Below, piece by piece: positions 9,601 through 17,574 of a DNA stretch of 42,313 nucleotides. The stretch lies in the IMG/VR virus record IMGVR_UViG_3300048583_000273, positions 1 through 42,313 of that record. One strand, 5' to 3'. The translations under genes were made by a program, and so were the position numbers. The notes beneath the pieces are model-generated. The model saw only the letters and a list, made by a program, of their open reading frames with translations, was not told the origin of the DNA and did not search any database. The stretch comes from a virus. The stretch's first letter is position 1. Each line of letters opens with the position of its first letter.

Positions 9601-9866
9601 ATTTAATAGGAAGTGCTAATTGTCAAGCAGAAGTTGATAGATGGTTAATTTTTAATTCTAGATTAAATGATGCTAATTGTCAAGCTGTTATAGCTTCTGA
9701 TAAAACTATTTCTAATACTTCTTTACCATCTGGTTTATTAGCTAGATACGAAATGAACTATGATAGAGGAACTAAAATAATTCAAGATTGGTCTGGTAAT
9801 GGAAGAGATATTCCAATGACTAATATTACACCTTCATTATTTGTTATTAATTCGGGAACCAACTAA
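6654..9866 (+). CDS. Tailspike / beta-helix adhesin with lectin-like C-terminus
   Basis: This 1070-aa virion adhesin probably binds, and may cut, host surface polysaccharide. Residues 1 to ~45 form an N-terminal anchor (GSLFNKTGLIKRNLSGDLNQ) shared with the next gene. Residues ~45-130 are the pectate-lyase-like entry (EGPIILPPGIYTVNSNLTLS). Residues ~130-560 form a right-handed parallel beta-helix. Residues ~582-660 are a small beta module (LPTGTALNTSYYIIDASTDT). From ~760 to the end is a domain resembling concanavalin/LamG-type sandwiches, ending in DWSGNGRDIPMTNITPSLFV. The whole protein aligns along its length with the second half of the next gene. Codon use is AT-rich. ATG 6654 has an AGGT ribosome site. 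No catalytic residues can be assigned, so enzyme activity is not proven. Confidence 0.8.
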   Translation: MSSNSIIPGVQGDGSLFNKTGLIKRNLSGDLNQGLKNPFHYLDVAGLSVNADIADGITNAREALVQADSEGPIILPPGIYTVNSNLTLSNKVTFLPGAKLKPANEVVITLSDGYVANDEQHVFDISAGGTITLTKKIPVYPEHWGARVANPGDPFFDSTLFVQAAINATRNVRFLSGQYICTVTCDPDNGSVLLEGNNTWLTAAASNQFALTLSGEYASGVCRISNITFYGDNPQHGADPGRTKHGLLINVASNVFLDNCWFQFCDLGLVTQLTIITTYSNLVFNQCRVGIYYTARTASTSTLTITTPLGQTFNLPDPLYGVGHPAEQLLIGPRMTLCDIGFVVDSPGNEWSPSRDFKIDKPLFQYCKIGMLLLPDVGPTADSTFINNPWFEGQNVTTSVSFNGVTYQGCDVYISGMQAIQNGGWISSIRARTTANYRLENASWTTSGDSNFDLFDVQDKASVTGELVNAINRIPFRVRAGIPTQYSQGPIFECSPMISKGYTLKDDSKLLFSKSCETGDLPTAFFGGTSLGVINDGPSDANESLGFLATAGNGVLFGSTFVGIPVTQYVAKFAIKAYCPIRTFTVDPGTDIFTSTSHGFVNNMEVRLFTTTTLPTGTALNTSYYIIDASTDTFKLSTTVGGSSINVENIGTGTHTIQQITEFNLRTQNVGSGAFIGTINLPTTTTWKTWCINGITPSSVTDSSFFIGGSTSTVVRAFLIAQMYMVKVDNFADSLLLIDSQQFYSNNYIESSGYIDGPKDKAEAISSSSTPTFDYTDYDGDTKTHTQTSLITPVITMNRPGRHDLLITQDLVGYHEILWPTNMKFRYLPPQPDPLPGKKSLLSWVYDGTHGVADGIKHSYNFVADFDAVPAYGTTPTITFPNAGTILIKIRLNEETPSGSKTRLINPSDSHYPHTNSLAYLDILRSTRVDAITLSSSIDREEWHWLIIRTSSGDGWQALQANLDGILYSVSTASHLTLTTQSYLIGSANCQAEVDRWLIFNSRLNDANCQAVIASDKTISNTSLPSGLLARYEMNYDRGTKIIQDWSGNGRDIPMTNITPSLFVINSGTN

Positions 9867-12800
9867 TGCAATTTGAACCAGAATCTGGCTTAAAATTTGA
9901 TGGAAATTTATATAATAATAAAGCTATTACCAAAAGAAATCTATCAAATTCTTTAAATAGTGGTTATAAAAATGTTCTTCATTATAGTGATAGTAATATT
10001 ACTGATGGAGTAAGAGATTCTAGAGCTGCAATTGTTGCTGCTGATGCTATTGGTCCAGTATTTTTTCCACCTGGTGTGTACGCGATTGCTTCTAATTTAA
10101 CATTTACTAATAAGCCAACATTTGCTCCAGGTGCTAGAATAAAACCTTCAACAGGAGTAATTATTACTTTATCAGAAGGTTTTCACGCAACAGATACTCA
10201 ATATATTTTTGATACTTCTGCTTCTGGTAGTTCTATTATTGTTGCTAAAGCAGATCATTTAACAGCAGATAATTTTGGTGCTACTCCAGCTTCATCAACT
10301 AATCTTGTATTTTTTCAAAGAGCACTTGCATCAGCTATATCTTCTGGAATATCTTTAGTTGTTCCTCCTGATGAATATACGTTTGAAGGAACATGGGGAA
10401 TTAATGCAGATAATGTAGAAATTTTTGGTTCTGATGGACGCAAAAGCATATTACATTTTAATGCTGGGTATTTAGGATTCTCTGATTGCGATTCTCCAAA
10501 AGTAGATAATTTAACTATTACTGGAAGCGATCACGATTCTGATGGAGTTTATTTTTTTAATGGTACTGTTAATGCGTCAATAACAAATTGTACTATTAAA
10601 GGATTTGGTGATGATCCAGGTGGTCAACATGGAGCAATTCTATTTGAATTAGTGAATGGATGTACTGCTATAGGTAATGTTTTAGAAGATAATAATGGTA
10701 ATTCAACTTGTGCAGATATTATATTTACAACTTGTAAAGATATTGTTTGTATTGGTAATCGTTGTGTATCTCCTAATGGTGGTGGTATATCAATAGATAA
10801 TAATCCAAATGATTTAGATATTAGATTTATTGTTTCTAATAATATTATTAAAGGTAAATCTAAACATGGTCTTATTATTGGTTATGGAGCAGATATAAAT
10901 AGAGGTTCTATAACAGGAAATGTTATATATGATTGTTCTGTTACCGGAATGTATATTCAGGGTGGATCAGGAGATTCTAGTGGTGAAGTAGTTATTACTG
11001 GAAATATGATATCATATTGTGGTGGAAGTCAACCAGTTGATGACGCTGGTAATTGTGGGGTGTTTATTAGTGGTAATAGTGGTACTTTTACAGGAAACTA
11101 TATTAGCGATTCTGGATACGATACTTCTGATTTACCAAGAGGAACAGGTTTGGGTAGATCAATTTTATTCGGACACTGTAAACATTGGACTATTACAGGT
11201 AATACTTTTAGAAATAGTGCAAATATTAGTTTAGACTTTTTATCACAAAATACTGCTAAAAATATATTAATTGCTAATAATATTATTTTAGATGGTGGAA
11301 CAAGATTGATACAAGTTGCTAATTCTACAGCAGGAGCAACAAAAAACTTTACTATTACTGGAAATATTTTTGAGAGACTAAATACAGATGGTACAGCTAT
11401 ATCTATTTTAGATATTGGTGGTCAAGGCATGGAGCTACTAATCACTAATAATGAGTTTCGTGGTATTAGAGACGATGCTGATTCTGCTGCAATTTTATGG
11501 ATTCGTGAGAATTATGGTAGAACTACTATTACTGGTAATACATTTCGTAATTGGGATAGAGGATTAGACTCAACATATTTAGCTGGAAACACAAATGTTG
11601 ATTGGGGTTTTGGGGAAGCCGTTTATGTAGATGATAATTTATTTGATACTGTAGATATCCCATTTAATTTAAGAACAGATATTTATAATGCTGTTGGTAG
11701 AAGTAATCGTTTTATTAGCTGTTCTCCTGGTTATAATACCGCAATAGTTCCAGCAAATATAGTAAATGGAATACTAGATGGTTATTATGTTGATTCGTTA
11801 CCAGCTAGACGTTGTAGACCAGGAGATAGATTAAAACTTCTAAAACCAAATGCTACTAATTCAGTAGAATATTTTAACACAGCTTCTTTACCAAGCGTAT
11901 CAGCTTTTACAGTTTCTTCTGGAAATATTTTTAATCATACTTCTCATGGTCTTAGAGTATATGATCGTATTAAATTTACAAGCGGTTCTATTCCAACCCC
12001 TTTAGAAATTGGTGTTGATTATTATGTTGCTACTGTTCCTGATGCAAATACTTTCACAATAAGTAAATATTTTTCTTGGGACACTTTAACTCTTACAAGT
12101 ACTGGTAGTGGAAATTATCAAAAGCAACAAGTATCTCCTACTTGGTTGGCTGATACTTCTGGATTAAATAGAGCTAATCATACAGGAGTACAACAATCTA
12201 CAACCATATCTGATTTTAAAGGAACTGTTTTAAATTCTTTAGGAACAACAACATATAGTCAATTATTAGGTTCTGCGACATCTTTACTTAATGGAGATTC
12301 TAATTTAGATGGTACCGGGGATGCTAATGATACTATAGGCGCTTATAATGGAACCTGGGGAGGATCTGCTAATTATGGTTTATCACCAATTCATACTGGT
12401 AAATCGTTTATATTAGATGGTTCAAATTATATTACACAGATATCAGAAGCCGGTGATTTTAATAATAATACTACGATTGCTGCATGGGTTAAAAGGGCTA
12501 GTTCGTCTGAAGCTGGTCGTATAGCTTCAAAAAGAACTGATAGTAATAATGCTTGGGAATTATATATTAATACAGATGGATCAGTATCTTTATATGATTC
12601 TGCGGCAAATATATTTTCTACTTCTGCTGGTGTTATAGGAAATAATACTTGGCATCACGTAGCAGTTGTTATTAATGGTGCTAGTAGTAGATTTTATATT
12701 GATGGTGTGGCTAGTGGATCTACTTTTAATCCAACAATAAGTAGTCTAAATACTCCAGTTAATTGGGGTAGACTTGGAGCCTTTGGAGGACTTGATTATT

Positions 12801-15800
12801 TAACTGGTGAGTTATATCAATGTGCTATTTGGATAGGAACAATTCTTACATCTGATCAAATTGCTTTACTATCTAATCCAAATTTAACGAATTTACTAGC
12901 AGTTAGAGGAACTGGTTATAGTAATGTTTTGAACTATACTAATGAAGATGTTTCAAACGGTATTACAGATGCAAGATCAGCAATTGCTGCTGCCGATGCA
13001 GTAGGTCCAGTATTTTTCCCACCAGGAATTTACGTAATTAATTCAAATATTACTTTAGCTAACAAGCCTACATTTGCACCAGGAGCAAGAATTAAACCAG
13101 ATAGCAGTGTTGTAGTGACTCTATCAAAAGGTTTTGTGTCGGATGAAGATCAATACGTCTTTGATATAACAGCAGGCGGGAGTGTTTCGGTTGTTACTAG
13201 ACGAGCGGTAACTCCTGATAATTTTGGTGCAGCACGGGATGGAGTAACCGACGATTCTGCGGCTGTGACAGCGGCATTAGAGGCAGGTGATTCCAACCAT
13301 ATTAACGTAAAATTCCTCACTGGGGCGTATGTTTGCAGCTCTGTTGCCGATATGTCTGCTGGTAATATGCGAGTGAAGGTAGTTGGCGAGAACGCTGCTC
13401 TAATTCCAGCTTCAACAAATACTTTCGCATTACGCTTTTTTGGGTTACCACCAATCGGGCCGATGGAAATCAGTGGTCTAGCTTTCTGGGGTATAGACCG
13501 TACTAAAGATGGACTAGAAATAGCTTGTGTTACAAGCGCTAAAATAGAGAACTGTGTCTTCACTAATTGTGGAATTGGGTTATTAATCAACGGTACTATT
13601 GATAGCACTTACGATAATCTAAAAATAGATGGTTGCTATGTCGGTATTCATATGACAGTTCGTAATGGAATAGATCACCCAACAGCCATTTACAATGTTA
13701 ATGGTAGAACAGTAACAACTTCAGCATCAAACTATGCTGGTCAACCTACTGAACAGCTATTCAATAGGATTGACATTAAGCACTGTGCTATCGGAATAGT
13801 TGTGGATCAAAAAGGATCGCCGTATGCACGGCAACAATGTTTATTGATGAACAAAGTGGTTATGCATGAAGTTGTAGTTGGGTATGTTCAAAAAGGTGAT
13901 GAGATTCAGTTAGGCAATAACGGCAACCAATGGGTAACCTTCCAAAATCCTTGGTTAGAGAACATTGGCACTACAGCTTTAGTCCATACCAATCAAGGCG
14001 GACCTTATGGAAACATAATAACATATGATGGCGACACCCAAGAGTACTGTGGATTCTCTAATCTTGGTGGCTATTTGTGTGTGAGAAACGGTGGGGCAGC
14101 CAGACTATATGCAGCTAATCGGTCGTTTACATATTTAGATTGTAGCGATTGTGATGTAAACTCATATATTGGCCCAAATGCTACAGTAGTTGAGCATAAC
14201 GGATTGGGAAGAAATGACTACAAACCAGTGTATAGTGACTATACTACACCGTATAATACAACTAATAATGCTGGAGGTACATTAGCTTCGTCGTATTGCT
14301 TGCCGTTTTCTGGTCAGGTTAGCTTAGAGCATGCTGAATCTGGTTCATTGTTGTATTCTAAGACACAGTTTATAGGTGACCAGACGATAAACTCTACTGG
14401 GGAAACTTTTCAGGTTGCTGACGGGGTTTTAGACAGAAAAGAAAGTTTAGGACACATACTTCGACAGTCTACTGGCCCATGGGTAAACGGGATTACTTCA
14501 CAACAAAACCAATTGTATGTTATGAAGTATAGTGTAAGAGCGTACTCTCCAGCGTACACATTTACAGCTAGCGGAGCCACGATCACTGCCACTGGTCACG
14601 ATCTAATAAACGGACAAGAAGTTCAGCTCACAACGATAGGTACACTGCCAACTGGGCTTTCGTTAAATACGTCGTACTACATAGTAGGGGTATCTGGAGA
14701 TACTTTCGGATTGTCTGTAACCGCTGGCGGGTCTGCCATAACCACAACGGGGTCAGGAAGCGGAACTCATACGATTAAACAAAAAAATGGATTCGTTATT
14801 TACAATGCAAATTTAGCTAACGGATTTATTTTTAGAGGTTGGCCCCTAATAACTGACAGGTGGGAAACGTATTTTGCTGTGGGGATGGCTGAATCATTAG
14901 GTTCTGCTGGTGACATTCTTATGATAAGTGGGGTGGCTAATGTTGTAAGGAAGATTGTGCTGGGGCCGATATTCATTATGAAGGTAAATAATGAATCGGA
15001 GGCAATGAGGATTTGTCGTAGTCAAGCCTTTTATGCAACTCAGTACCCGGCCCCACTAATAAACCGTAAAGAGAAAGCTGAGTCTGTAGCCTCGTCAGCC
15101 ACTCCAACACTCGACTACTCTGACTCGGACGGCGATACAAAGACTAGCCTTCTGAACAATGTCACGGCCCCGACGATCACAATGGCACGCCCTGGGCGGC
15201 ATGACTGGGTTGTAACCCAAGATGCAACTGGCAGTCGTGAAATACTGTGGCCGACCAATATGCGATTCCGCTACATGGCTCCTCAGCCAGACCTGACACC
15301 TGGCAAGAAAAGCCTGCTGTCCTGGGTCTATGATGGCACCCACGGAGTAGCCGATGGGGTACAGCACAGCAACAACTACATCGCAGACTTCGATGCCGTA
15401 GGTGCAATTGGTAGTAGTGTATCAATTCCATTCCCGGATGCAGGAACGATTCTGGTTAAGTGTCGTCTAGCTGTTGCTACACCAGTCGCAAAGACAAGAT
15501 TGTTCCAAACGAAAGTCACCAGCCCGGACTCGCATTACCCCTATACAGATGGAGATATTTATTGCGACTGGTTACGAAGCACACGCATAGAATCGATTAC
15601 CCCGAGCGGTAGCGTTAACCGAACGCTGTGGCACTGGGTCATAGTACAAACTGACTCAACTGACGGATGGAACCTAATACAGTCACTAGACGGATCAACA
15701 CTATACACAATTCACTCAGCTACTCACGAAACAATCGGCACTTTGAACTTTGTTCTAGCTCCAGTTAACTGTCAAGCAGAGATTGACAGAGTTCTGATAT

Positions 15801-16018
15801 TCAACTCACGACTAGGTGCTAGCGGGATAGGCAACGCTACAGCTACCACAAAAACAACACCCAACTCCGATATGCCGTCTGGAATGTTAGCCCGATATGA
15901 GCTGAATAATGACCGGGGTGGCAAGCTGATCCAAGACTGGTCGGGCAATGGCAGAGACATCACGTTGACCGATGCCACACCAAGCCTATTTGTAGTCAAC
16001 TCAGGAACAAATTCATAA
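9866..16018 (+). CDS. Giant double tailspike: two fused beta-helix adhesins
   Basis: This 2050-aa protein is two tailspikes in one chain. Unit 1 has a shared anchor (1 to ~35), the entry segment (GPVFFPPGVYAIASNLTF), a beta-helix to ~620 with many ITGNxI/F turns, a beta module (~675-752), and a clear LamG/concanavalin domain (~808-1008; TWHHVAVVINGASSRFYIDG). Unit 2 begins at ~1013 without its own anchor (GYSNVLNYTNEDVSNGITDA). It has a canonical pectate-lyase-3 motif (DGVTDDSAAVTAALEAG), a beta-helix, a beta module (~1565-1640), and a C-terminal domain near-identical in places to the 1070-aa spike. Codons turn GC-rich from ~13,110-13,160, inside unit 2. The ATG overlaps the previous stop. 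The role is probably capsule or lipopolysaccharide binding or depolymerisation. A misassembled joint cannot be excluded from sequence alone. Confidence 0.8.
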   Translation: MQFEPESGLKFDGNLYNNKAITKRNLSNSLNSGYKNVLHYSDSNITDGVRDSRAAIVAADAIGPVFFPPGVYAIASNLTFTNKPTFAPGARIKPSTGVIITLSEGFHATDTQYIFDTSASGSSIIVAKADHLTADNFGATPASSTNLVFFQRALASAISSGISLVVPPDEYTFEGTWGINADNVEIFGSDGRKSILHFNAGYLGFSDCDSPKVDNLTITGSDHDSDGVYFFNGTVNASITNCTIKGFGDDPGGQHGAILFELVNGCTAIGNVLEDNNGNSTCADIIFTTCKDIVCIGNRCVSPNGGGISIDNNPNDLDIRFIVSNNIIKGKSKHGLIIGYGADINRGSITGNVIYDCSVTGMYIQGGSGDSSGEVVITGNMISYCGGSQPVDDAGNCGVFISGNSGTFTGNYISDSGYDTSDLPRGTGLGRSILFGHCKHWTITGNTFRNSANISLDFLSQNTAKNILIANNIILDGGTRLIQVANSTAGATKNFTITGNIFERLNTDGTAISILDIGGQGMELLITNNEFRGIRDDADSAAILWIRENYGRTTITGNTFRNWDRGLDSTYLAGNTNVDWGFGEAVYVDDNLFDTVDIPFNLRTDIYNAVGRSNRFISCSPGYNTAIVPANIVNGILDGYYVDSLPARRCRPGDRLKLLKPNATNSVEYFNTASLPSVSAFTVSSGNIFNHTSHGLRVYDRIKFTSGSIPTPLEIGVDYYVATVPDANTFTISKYFSWDTLTLTSTGSGNYQKQQVSPTWLADTSGLNRANHTGVQQSTTISDFKGTVLNSLGTTTYSQLLGSATSLLNGDSNLDGTGDANDTIGAYNGTWGGSANYGLSPIHTGKSFILDGSNYITQISEAGDFNNNTTIAAWVKRASSSEAGRIASKRTDSNNAWELYINTDGSVSLYDSAANIFSTSAGVIGNNTWHHVAVVINGASSRFYIDGVASGSTFNPTISSLNTPVNWGRLGAFGGLDYLTGELYQCAIWIGTILTSDQIALLSNPNLTNLLAVRGTGYSNVLNYTNEDVSNGITDARSAIAAADAVGPVFFPPGIYVINSNITLANKPTFAPGARIKPDSSVVVTLSKGFVSDEDQYVFDITAGGSVSVVTRRAVTPDNFGAARDGVTDDSAAVTAALEAGDSNHINVKFLTGAYVCSSVADMSAGNMRVKVVGENAALIPASTNTFALRFFGLPPIGPMEISGLAFWGIDRTKDGLEIACVTSAKIENCVFTNCGIGLLINGTIDSTYDNLKIDGCYVGIHMTVRNGIDHPTAIYNVNGRTVTTSASNYAGQPTEQLFNRIDIKHCAIGIVVDQKGSPYARQQCLLMNKVVMHEVVVGYVQKGDEIQLGNNGNQWVTFQNPWLENIGTTALVHTNQGGPYGNIITYDGDTQEYCGFSNLGGYLCVRNGGAARLYAANRSFTYLDCSDCDVNSYIGPNATVVEHNGLGRNDYKPVYSDYTTPYNTTNNAGGTLASSYCLPFSGQVSLEHAESGSLLYSKTQFIGDQTINSTGETFQVADGVLDRKESLGHILRQSTGPWVNGITSQQNQLYVMKYSVRAYSPAYTFTASGATITATGHDLINGQEVQLTTIGTLPTGLSLNTSYYIVGVSGDTFGLSVTAGGSAITTTGSGSGTHTIKQKNGFVIYNANLANGFIFRGWPLITDRWETYFAVGMAESLGSAGDILMISGVANVVRKIVLGPIFIMKVNNESEAMRICRSQAFYATQYPAPLINRKEKAESVASSATPTLDYSDSDGDTKTSLLNNVTAPTITMARPGRHDWVVTQDATGSREILWPTNMRFRYMAPQPDLTPGKKSLLSWVYDGTHGVADGVQHSNNYIADFDAVGAIGSSVSIPFPDAGTILVKCRLAVATPVAKTRLFQTKVTSPDSHYPYTDGDIYCDWLRSTRIESITPSGSVNRTLWHWVIVQTDSTDGWNLIQSLDGSTLYTIHSATHETIGTLNFVLAPVNCQAEIDRVLIFNSRLGASGIGNATATTKTTPNSDMPSGMLARYELNNDRGGKLIQDWSGNGRDITLTDATPSLFVVNSGTNS

Positions 16019-16045
16019 AACATATTTATAATACAAGGATTTAAA

Positions 16046-16447
16046 ATGGCATACTCATCAACTTTTCCATATACTGGTTCTGATAGTTTATATGTTAAAC
16101 CTGTTAGTCCAGGATCTCTTCCAAACAATTCTCCTAACTGGGGAAATGATTCAATTAATTCTTCTTCAGCAGGTTTTGGAGCAGTTGTTTTTACTGGTCT
16201 AACTGACGGACAAGTTTACTGGGTTTTTGCTCAGATTGGTGGAAGTAAAGCTTCTACTGATATACTTTTAGGTATTATAAGTCCAAGCTCAGATGTTTCA
16301 AGTATTTCTTCACAAATATCTTCTTTATCATCTGAAGTAGAAAAAATACCAAGAGCATCTGGATCAATTACTCCAGGAGCACCTTTCAGAAGACGTAAAA
16401 ATTCTGCTGATGAAACAAATTTTGTAGAGTACTTAGAACCAGAGTGA
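16046..16447 (+). CDS. Small fibre-associated protein with coiled coil
   Basis: This 133-aa protein directly follows the giant spike, with an AAGGA ribosome site 5 nt before the ATG. Residues 1 to ~85 look like a small beta domain (LTDGQVYWVFAQIGGSKAST). Residues ~87-105 form a short serine-rich heptad coil (SSISSQISSLSSEVEKI). The C-terminus is basic, then acidic. Such beta-plus-coil proteins often form trimeric fibre parts or adaptors, but no specific family is recognised. Codons are AT-rich again, in contrast to the preceding spike end. It stops with TGA, which runs directly into copy 3 of the recurrent promoter-like motif. Confidence 0.65.
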   Translation: MAYSSTFPYTGSDSLYVKPVSPGSLPNNSPNWGNDSINSSSAGFGAVVFTGLTDGQVYWVFAQIGGSKASTDILLGIISPSSDVSSISSQISSLSSEVEKIPRASGSITPGAPFRRRKNSADETNFVEYLEPE

Positions 16448-16468
16448 AAAAGAGTATTTATATATAGG
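16448..16468 (+). promoter_or_regulatory. Recurrent GAGTATTTAT..ATAG motif, copy 3
   Basis: GAGTATTTAT lies at 16452-16461 and ATAG at 16464-16467, four bases after the preceding TGA and just upstream of the 95-aa gene. The AGGTG at 16466-16470 may also serve as the ribosome site for the ATG at 16475. Confidence 0.55.
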
Positions 16469-16474
16469 TGTTTT

Positions 16475-16762
16475 ATGTCTTATGCCGAACTTGAGCATGT
16501 TTCAAGCTTAATAAGAGTTTGGGTAGATGATAATAAATTCGGTGATCCATATGAATGGGCTGCCGCTGTAAGATGGCTTAATAAACAAGAAGTAGAAATA
16601 TGTTTACAACAACAGAGACTAACACCATCTGTTTATAGAGCTGTAATAAAAGTTTTAAAAAGTTATGGTGTTAGTAGAATCCTTATTAAAACCTATCCAG
16701 AAGGTTCAAAAGGAAAAGAGAAAATTCGTTGGCTAGACATATCTGTTATTAAGGAGTTATAA
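16475..16762 (+). CDS. Hypothetical 95-aa protein
   Basis: A short, mostly helical, mildly basic protein rich in aromatic and charged residues (VWVDDNKFGDPYEWAAAVRW). It has no membrane segment, signal peptide or recognisable catalytic motif. It ends one base before the next small gene and is preceded by the recurrent promoter-like motif, so it likely starts a transcription unit of small genes. Codon use matches the AT-rich core. I do not recognise the family; a non-structural or assembly role is equally possible. Confidence 0.6.
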   Translation: MSYAELEHVSSLIRVWVDDNKFGDPYEWAAAVRWLNKQEVEICLQQQRLTPSVYRAVIKVLKSYGVSRILIKTYPEGSKGKEKIRWLDISVIKEL

Positions 16763-16763
16763 A

Positions 16764-16973
16764 ATGTCAAAAGTATTACCAAAAGTTCATTGTGGATTAT
16801 TTATTGAAGCTAATTTTGATGAATCTGATCAGCCAGGTTTTGAAATGAAGATTGATGTTAATTATCGAAATCTTCCACAATTAGGCTTAGTAGCTTTAGA
16901 AAAAGAAATTGCTGGTTTAATTGATAGAATGGCTTCATACGGGGAAGTAGATACTAATATATCAGAAAAATAA
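16764..16973 (+). CDS. Hypothetical 69-aa protein
   Basis: A small acidic protein with an amphipathic C-terminal helix (LGLVALEKEIAGLIDRMASY). The middle (GFEMKIDVNYRNLPQLG) looks beta-stranded. The ATG follows the previous stop by one base and has a good ribosome site (AAGGAG). Its stop codon overlaps the start of a tiny membrane peptide (TAATG), suggesting coupled translation. No family recognised. Confidence 0.6.
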   Translation: MSKVLPKVHCGLFIEANFDESDQPGFEMKIDVNYRNLPQLGLVALEKEIAGLIDRMASYGEVDTNISEK

Positions 16974-17077
16974 TGTTCTGGTATCCTTTAATCGCAACTT
17001 TTTGTTCTTTAATAGTAACTTTTTTTGTTGCGATTATTATTTTATTAGCTGATTTCTTTTATAAAAATAAATTATAA
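16973..17077 (+). CDS. 34-aa membrane peptide
   Basis: An ATG overlapping the previous stop (TAATG) opens a 34-residue frame, MFWYPLIATFCSLIVTFFVA followed by a further hydrophobic run and the polar tail YKNKL. Residues ~5-29 form one predicted transmembrane helix with a basic C-terminal end. Overlap with the preceding stop and the clean hydrophobic design argue for a real gene. It resembles the small single-pass membrane proteins common in phages (holin-like, antiholin or superinfection-related), but no family can be assigned. A 10-bp inverted repeat lies within it. Confidence 0.5.
   Translation: MFWYPLIATFCSLIVTFFVAIIILLADFFYKNKL
16989..17036. repeat. 10-bp perfect inverted repeat inside the small membrane gene
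   Basis: TAATCGCAAC (16989-16998) and its exact reverse complement GTTGCGATTA (17027-17036) flank a T-rich 28-nt spacer. No T-run follows the right arm, so it is not a classic terminator. It could be an RNA hairpin or a protein-binding site. Confidence 0.6.
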
Positions 17078-17150
17078 ACTTATATAACAATTTTTTTAAA
17101 CAAATACGCTACAACAACCTATCAAATTTTTTATTAAAAGGTTATAGTAA

Positions 17151-17522
17151 ATGGCATTTTTAGATAATAGAGTTTTAGATCTTGGTCTTAATGTACTTGA
17201 TACAGAAGCTAATAGATTAGATATATGCTCTCAAGAACCAACAACTTATGCAGAGGCTACTTCTACATATACTTTGGGAAATAAAACTTCTCTTAGTATT
17301 GGTTCACCAGAAGCTCGTACTCCAAGTGGTAGAAAAGTTGTTGTTGCAGCAATTACTGATGGTTCTGTAACAGGAACTGGAACAGCTTCACATTATGCTA
17401 TTGTAGATACTGTTAATAGTAGATTATTAGCTACTCAATCTTTATCTGCTAGTCAAGCTGTAACAACTGGAAACACTTTTAGTCTTGGAGCAATAGATAT
17501 TGGTATTCCAGCACCAGCTTAG
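17151..17522 (+). CDS. Beta-rich small virion protein, fibre region
   Basis: This 123-aa protein opens MAFLDNRVLDLGLNVLDTEA. It continues with the pattern ICSQEPTTYAEA, SGRKVVVAAITDGSVTGTGT, HYAIVDTVNSRLLATQSL. I recognise this layout as a widespread short phage structural protein found near tail fibre genes, of unknown exact role, with beta strands and Ser/Thr-rich turns. AAGG lies 9 nt before the ATG. The 73-nt gap before it holds no clear motif. Codons are AT-rich. Confidence 0.6.
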   Translation: MAFLDNRVLDLGLNVLDTEANRLDICSQEPTTYAEATSTYTLGNKTSLSIGSPEARTPSGRKVVVAAITDGSVTGTGTASHYAIVDTVNSRLLATQSLSASQAVTTGNTFSLGAIDIGIPAPA

Positions 17523-17574
17523 TTTTAAGTTAAAATTTTTAATACTATAGATATTCATACTAAAGGAAGTAAAT

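Noticed and set aside
11019-11234. A + strand 71-aa open frame in another phase inside the giant spike
   Set aside because: It is an out-of-phase shadow of beta-helix repeats, without ribosome site or domain.
13150-16128. Long minus-strand open frames, such as 13150-13608 and 15772-16128
   Set aside because: They lie wholly or mostly inside the well-supported spike gene, in the GC-richer part where stop codons are rarer. They lack ribosome sites and show no recognisable domain.
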